Shown one piece after another: positions 60,404 to 64,000 of a stretch of DNA of 64,000 bases. Numbering within the stretch: position 1 is the first letter of the stretch; every line of letters begins with the position of its first letter. A program made the position numbers and the translations under genes. Origin of the DNA: Maribellus sediminis (GTDB taxonomy: Bacteria; Bacteroidota; Bacteroidia; Bacteroidales; Prolixibacteraceae); assembly GCF_011799805.1 (NCBI RefSeq), contig NZ_WXUB01000002.1, positions 1,116,001 to 1,180,000 on the forward strand, written 5' to 3'. Under the pieces are notes generated by a model, which saw only the letters and a list, made by a program, of their open reading frames with translations, was not told where the DNA came from and did not search any database.

Positions 60404-61390
60404 CTATTTCCTGTTCGAGAAGTATTTCATGAACTGCGAACGCTCATAAACCAACGGATCAGGAATATTTTTATACGACAGACGACCACGGAAATCTTCA
60501 ATTTTTTTGAAGTTCCATTTTTTCATAAAAGTTGTCATCTCGTCAATTATCGCCGGAATGGCTTCTGAGCCGTTAACGTACAAAGTAGAACACAGCTGTG
60601 CCACCTGTGCGCCTGCCAGCAATTGTTTCAATACGCCGCTTCCGTCGTGAATACCGGTTGAAGCTGCGATATCCAATTTGGTGATGGACGATGAAACCAT
60701 ACCCACCCAACGCAACGAACGACGAATATCGGAGGGCGAGCTGAATACTTCCGAAGAAGTCAGTTCCAATTTATCGAGATTGATATCAGGCTCGTAAAAA
60801 CGGTTGAACATCACAATCCCTGCAGCACCGCTGGCTTTTAGTTTGTCGGCCATGCCGAGTATATTGCTGTGGTGTACACCAAATTTTACCGAAACCGGAA
60901 TGCTCACCTCTTTTTTCACTTTCTCGAGAACATCAATGTAAAGCTGTTCCACCATTCCAGGCTTTTCATGTCGGTCGGTTGGCAGGTAGAAGATATTGAG
61001 TTCAATGGCGTCGGCACCGGCTTCCTCAAAATCTTTGGCAAAACTGGTCCACTCCTTCGCACTGATGCAGTTTACGCTGGCAATAATCGGAATATCAACG
61101 GCTTCCTTCGCCTTTTTCAACAACTCCAGGTGATGAACCACGGTATTGTTGCGCGTATAATTCCTGATGTAATCTTCCGCTTCGGGATACGAAGTGTTCT
61201 GCTGATTTTTCATCAAGCTGGTGATCTCGTTGTTGATCTGTTCTTCAAAAATCGATTTCAACACGATTGCACCGATTCCCGCATCGGCCAGTTCTTTTAT
61301 TTTTTCAACCGAGCTGGTTAAGCCTGAACTTGCTGCTACTAACGGATTTTTAAGTTTCAGCCCGAGGTATGTTGTTTCTAAATTTGCCAT
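60404..61390 (-). CDS. Dihydroorotate dehydrogenase-like protein
   Basis: The 328-residue TIM-barrel flavoprotein resembles class 1 DHODH: LGLKLKNPLVAASSGLTSSVEKI at the start, SVNCISAKEWTSFAKDFEEAGADAIELNIFYLP, VSVKFGVHHSN, and IAASTGIHDGSGVLKQLLAGA for the FMN phosphate. It belongs to the DHODH-like group, in which the pyrimidine role is not established, and the usual catalytic Cys/Ser loop differs. It is next to yggS upstream and the T9SS cargo gene downstream. Confidence 0.9.
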   Translation of the reverse strand: MANLETTYLGLKLKNPLVAASSGLTSSVEKIKELADAGIGAIVLKSIFEEQINNEITSLMKNQQNTSYPEAEDYIRNYTRNNTVVHHLELLKKAKEAVDIPIIASVNCISAKEWTSFAKDFEEAGADAIELNIFYLPTDRHEKPGMVEQLYIDVLEKVKKEVSIPVSVKFGVHHSNILGMADKLKASGAAGIVMFNRFYEPDINLDKLELTSSEVFSSPSDIRRSLRWVGMVSSSITKLDIAASTGIHDGSGVLKQLLAGAQVAQLCSTLYVNGSEAIPAIIDEMTTFMKKWNFKKIEDFRGRLSYKNIPDPLVYERSQFMKYFSNRK

Positions 61391-61450
61391 AACTAGTTTA
61401 AAGTTAAATGTTCAGAGTTTAAAGATAAACTCCTATTTTGATTTTTAATG

Positions 61451-62119
61451 CTAATAATTTCTTGCACCAAATATTTTACTCCCTACACGAACCATCGTGC
61501 TTCCTTCTTCCACTGCAATGGGGTAATCGTCGGACATGCCCATCGAAATTTCATAGAAAGAATCGGCAGCGGAAAAATATTCATTTTTTAGCTGAGTAAA
61601 GATATTGTATAACATCCGAAACTCATTTCGTATTTGTGTTTCGTCGTCAGTGTAGGTGGCCATGCCCATTACTCCGGCGATTTCTACATTGGCGAAGTTC
61701 TTAAATTCCTCCGAATCCAGTACATCACGCGCTTCTTGTATATCGAGTCCAAACTTCGTGCTTTCCTCTGCAATATGAAACTGTAACAGACACTTTATTT
61801 TCCGCTCGTTTTTCTGCCCCTCCTTGTTGATGATCTTCAACAGTTTCAGCGAATCCACCCCGTGGATCAAGCTAATGAAAGGTGCAATGTATTTTACTTT
61901 GTTACTTTGCGGATGACCGATAAAATGCCATTCGATATCTTTGGGAAGCTCCTCATACTTTTTTGTCAGGTCCTGGACCTTGTTCTCACCAAAAATACGC
62001 TGGCCCGCATTGTACGCCTCCAAAATATCCTCGTTTGGTTTGGTTTTCGAAACGGCTACCAGTTTTACGCCTTCCGGTAAATTAGTTGTAATTGCTAAAA
62101 TATTCTTCCCAATATCCAT
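61451..62119 (-). CDS. YggS family PLP-binding protein
   Basis: The 222-residue protein has the YggS motifs: LVAVSKTKPNEDI with the PLP Lys25, GENKVQDLTKKYEELP, WHFIGHPQSNKV, GLDIQEA and the C-terminal SMGMSDDYPIAVEEGSTMVRVG. YggS keeps PLP levels and amino-acid metabolism balanced and has no known catalysis. I chose ATG 62119 (MDIGKNIL); a TTG at 62149 would add ten residues that do not resemble the family. Confidence 0.95.
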   Translation of the reverse strand: MDIGKNILAITTNLPEGVKLVAVSKTKPNEDILEAYNAGQRIFGENKVQDLTKKYEELPKDIEWHFIGHPQSNKVKYIAPFISLIHGVDSLKLLKIINKEGQKNERKIKCLLQFHIAEESTKFGLDIQEARDVLDSEEFKNFANVEIAGVMGMATYTDDETQIRNEFRMLYNIFTQLKNEYFSAADSFYEISMGMSDDYPIAVEEGSTMVRVGSKIFGARNY

Positions 62120-62225
62120 GCTGTGCTGAATTTGCTGTAAAAATAGCAATATTGACGGGAATAGCCGAGGAAGAATGCGGAGAATTTGAAGGATCTGGGC
62201 GAAGAAGAACAGAACACAAAATGCA

Positions 62226-62430
62226 TGAATGCTACAATAATTTTTGAAAACTGTGACTGAAAACTGTGACTGAAGGATTGAGGAATTGAAGGACTGAAGG
62301 ATTGAAGGATTGATAAATTGTTGTTTTCAGACTTGCCAATTGTTAATTGCCTACTTTCAACTGCGACTGAAAACTGATCACTGAACACTGCCTGCTCAAA
62401 GCTTGCGACTCACAGCTCATAGCTCGCAGC
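62226..62430. repeat. Imperfect runs of 6-8-base units ending in ACTG or ATTG
   Basis: From 62246 units such as AAAACTG, TGACTG, AAGGATTG, AGGAATTG and AAGGACTG follow one another, each ending in ACTG or ATTG. After the word CTTGCCAATTGTTAATTGCC (62333-62352) comes a second run, CAACTG, CGACTG, AAAACTG, ATCACTG, AACACTG. The same words occur at 33709-33850 and, inverted, at 40147-40225. No gene is seen between the yggS start and pabB. Confidence 0.65.
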
Positions 62431-62436
62431 TTTTCT

Positions 62437-62444
62437 TAACTTTG
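62437..62444 (+). promoter_or_regulatory. Candidate -7 box for pabB, very close to the start
   Basis: TAACTTTG fits TAnnTTTG and ends seven bases before the ATG at 62452. If it is used, the mRNA would have almost no leader, or translation would start at the ATG at 62482. Confidence 0.4.
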
Positions 62445-62451
62445 CGCCGAA

Positions 62452-63423
62452 ATGAAAGTAAGGGAGGAGATATCGAAAAAGATGAACGCACTGGGTGCGG
62501 AGGGTGAAGCTTTTGTTTTCCTGATTGATTTCGAAGGAGAAAGGGCTGAGATCTTTTCGCCGGATGAATGCAACCGGATTCTTTGGAAAACCCGCGAAGC
62601 ATCAAACTTCAAGACAGAACCGGTTCATCCTGAGATCGGACAGTGGGAAATCGAGCCGGTTTCGTTTGACACTTATAAGAAAGGCTTCGATCTGGTTCAG
62701 CAGCACATCCACAACGGCGACACCTACCTGCTGAATTACACCCAACCGACTCCAGTAAAAACAAACCTGTCGCTGACCAATATATTCGAGCGCAGTGCGG
62801 CACCTTACAAAATTCTTTTCCGCGATGAATTTGTGTGTTTCTCGCCCGAAGCTTTTGTTCAGATCAACAACGGCAAAATTGCCTCCTTCCCGATGAAAGG
62901 GACCATGGATGCCGGCATCGAAAATGCGGAAGAACTGATCCTTAAAGATTCGAAAGAACTGGCCGAGCATAATACCATTGTCGATCTGATACGTAACGAC
63001 CTGAGCCTGGTGGCTGAAAATGTTACCGTTGAAAAATTCCGCTACCTCGAACGCATACGTACCAACCGGCGCGATCTGTTCCAGGTGAGCTCCAAAATAA
63101 CAGGCGACCTGCCCGGAGATTACACTAAAAAAATCGGGGATATTATATTCACGATGCTGCCTGCGGGATCCATTTCAGGAGCGCCAAAAAAGAAAACCGT
63201 GGAGATCATTAAAGCTGCCGAAAATTACGAGCGTGGCTTTTACACCGGTATTTTTGGTTATTTCGACGGGCAAAACCTCGACAGCTGCGTGCTGATCCGC
63301 TACATCGAAAACTGCGGCGGGCAACTGGTTTACAAAAGTGGTGGCGGAATCACCTTTTTGAGCGAGGCCGAAAAAGAATACGAAGAACTGATTAAAAAAG
63401 TGTATGTCCCGATATTTGCTTGA
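62452..63423 (+). CDS. pabB: Aminodeoxychorismate synthase component I
   Basis: PabB, with a glutamine amidotransferase, makes 4-amino-4-deoxychorismate for folate. The 323-residue protein has only the catalytic chorismate-binding domain and lacks the long N-terminal TrpE-like part, as in many Bacteroidota: SFPMKGTMDAGIENAEELILKDSKELAEHNTIVDLIRNDLS and PAGSISGAPKKKTVEIIKAAE, with VYKSGGGITFLSEAEKEYEE at the end. It starts at ATG 62452 (an ATG at 62482 is possible) and overlaps pabC by 20 bases. No glutamine amidotransferase pabA is in the window. Confidence 0.93.
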   Translation: MKVREEISKKMNALGAEGEAFVFLIDFEGERAEIFSPDECNRILWKTREASNFKTEPVHPEIGQWEIEPVSFDTYKKGFDLVQQHIHNGDTYLLNYTQPTPVKTNLSLTNIFERSAAPYKILFRDEFVCFSPEAFVQINNGKIASFPMKGTMDAGIENAEELILKDSKELAEHNTIVDLIRNDLSLVAENVTVEKFRYLERIRTNRRDLFQVSSKITGDLPGDYTKKIGDIIFTMLPAGSISGAPKKKTVEIIKAAENYERGFYTGIFGYFDGQNLDSCVLIRYIENCGGQLVYKSGGGITFLSEAEKEYEELIKKVYVPIFA

Positions 63424-64000
63424 AACCATTAAATGCCACGACGGCAAACTCTATAACCTCGAATTTCATCAAAGCCGTTTTGCGATTGCCCGGAAACAGC
63501 TTTTTCCGGATGCTGAGCCCATTTCACTTTCCGGGGTCATTAATATTCCGGAATCGGCAAAAAGCGGATTGTTCCGTTGCCGGGTAATTTATTCTGAAAT
63601 AATTGAAAAAATCGAATTCGTACCTCACGAATACCGGCCCCTAAAAAGCCTGAAACTGGTGGAAGACAATTCCATCGATTACAGCTACAAATACACCGAC
63701 CGCGATCGTTTGACTCAACTTTTTGAGCAGCGCGCCGATTGCGACGACATTTTGATTGTTAAAAATGGCTGCATCAGCGACAGCTTCACCGCTAATCCCG
63801 TTTTCTGGGATGGCACCCAGTGGTGGACGCCCAACACTCCCCTGCTGCCCGGCACCCAACGTGCCCGACTGATTGCAGAAGGCAAAATAAAAGTTTGCCG
63901 GGTCACTCCTGTCAATATAATTAACTACAGCAAGGTTGGATTGATCAATGCCATGCAGGATTTGGAGAATATGCCTGTGGTTGAGATGTCAGATGTTGTG
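63404..64000 (+). CDS. pabC: Aminotransferase class IV (4-amino-4-deoxychorismate lyase-like), cut by the window edge
   Basis: The start codon overlaps the last 20 bases of pabB. The visible 199 residues have a class IV fold: SRYLLETIKCHDGKLYNLEFHQSRF at the start, the probable PLP Lys in YKYTDRDRL, DDILIVKNGCISDSFTANPVFWDG and the TPNTPLLPGTQRARLI motif. PabC releases 4-aminobenzoate from the PabB product. The usual length in this family is about 200, so the visible part is close to complete, but no stop is seen before the edge. Confidence 0.88.
   Translation, partial: MSRYLLETIKCHDGKLYNLEFHQSRFAIARKQLFPDAEPISLSGVINIPESAKSGLFRCRVIYSEIIEKIEFVPHEYRPLKSLKLVEDNSIDYSYKYTDRDRLTQLFEQRADCDDILIVKNGCISDSFTANPVFWDGTQWWTPNTPLLPGTQRARLIAEGKIKVCRVTPVNIINYSKVGLINAMQDLENMPVVEMSDVV

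Noticed and set aside
62226-62430. Tandem ACTG units considered as a CRISPR or an attachment site
   Set aside because: Unit length is 6-8 bases and there is no integrase or spacer structure.

Overview
This 64 kb window is a chromosomal segment of a Bacteroidota bacterium, most likely class Bacteroidia in the Marinilabiliales/Prolixibacteraceae area (the order is an inference from overall gene character). The evidence is a type IX secretion (T9SS) cargo protein with a gliding-motility C-terminal domain, two PorP/SprF-like proteins, a T9SS-type C-terminus on a multihaem protein, DUF4199 and DUF4159 proteins, a folP-cdaA gene pair, a pyrophosphate-dependent phosphofructokinase, a GH130 phosphorylase, and promoter boxes of the Bacteroidota type (TTTG or TTG, about 20 bases, then TAnnTTTG) in front of many genes. 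Most of the window is ordinary housekeeping and metabolic sequence; I see no prophage, transposase, CRISPR array or integrated island.

Layout. 1-7 kb: a gene tail, MATE exporter, rsgA, a DUF4199 protein, a YdeI-like protein, a DUF2891 protein and a secreted M1 aminopeptidase whose leader carries a 145-bp nested palindrome. 7-14 kb: a PLP decarboxylase, a secreted multihaem/MopE protein, a CHRD lipoprotein, a serine hydrolase and a membrane protein. 14.3-14.8 kb: tRNA-Tyr, tRNA-Thr and the SRP RNA, all on the minus strand. 15-23 kb: DUF4199, a GT2 glycosyltransferase, a membrane protein, a SulP transporter, a nucleoside-hydrolase-like protein, an AAA ATPase, a GNAT, a lipocalin and a FabK-like flavoenzyme. 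23-28.6 kb: cdaA and folP, diverging from a DUF1599/DoxX-like/tpiA/prmA group. 28.7-32 kb: a tandem pair of TolB-like/TPR proteins. 32-40 kb: a phosphodiesterase, SixA phosphatase, LytTR regulator, MotA-like channel, cydAB, rsmE, DUF4159 and an FMN reductase. 40-46 kb: PPi-phosphofructokinase, GH130 plus a sugar transporter, and a GH18 enzyme. 46-48 kb: a compact operon of an SPFH protein, a PH-like membrane protein, a ribbon-helix-helix protein and a one-helix protein, followed by a zinc ribbon. 48-58 kb: nhaA, a sigma factor, uvrA, a second MATE exporter, a HEAT-like protein and two PorP/SprF proteins. 58-64 kb: T9SS cargo with a C-type lectin domain, a DHODH-like enzyme, a YggS protein and the folate genes pabB and pabC.

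How the genes fit together. FolP at 24 kb and PabB/PabC at the right end serve folate synthesis. CydAB is a quinol oxidase for low oxygen, with separate redox proteins elsewhere. GH130, its transporter and GH18 point to use of mannosides and chitin-like glycans. CdaA makes c-di-AMP and shares an operon with folP.

The less ordinary material is mostly intergenic. It includes the nested palindrome at 5.1 kb, a cloverleaf-like element at 32.7 kb, inverted copies of a GAGATTCC/GGAATGACA repeat, and imperfect runs of 6-8-base units ending in ACTG or ATTG at 33.7, 39.3, 40.1 and 62.2 kb. The most system-like coding locus is the SPFH/PH/RHH operon, whose predicted start site is covered by an exact 11-bp tandem repeat.
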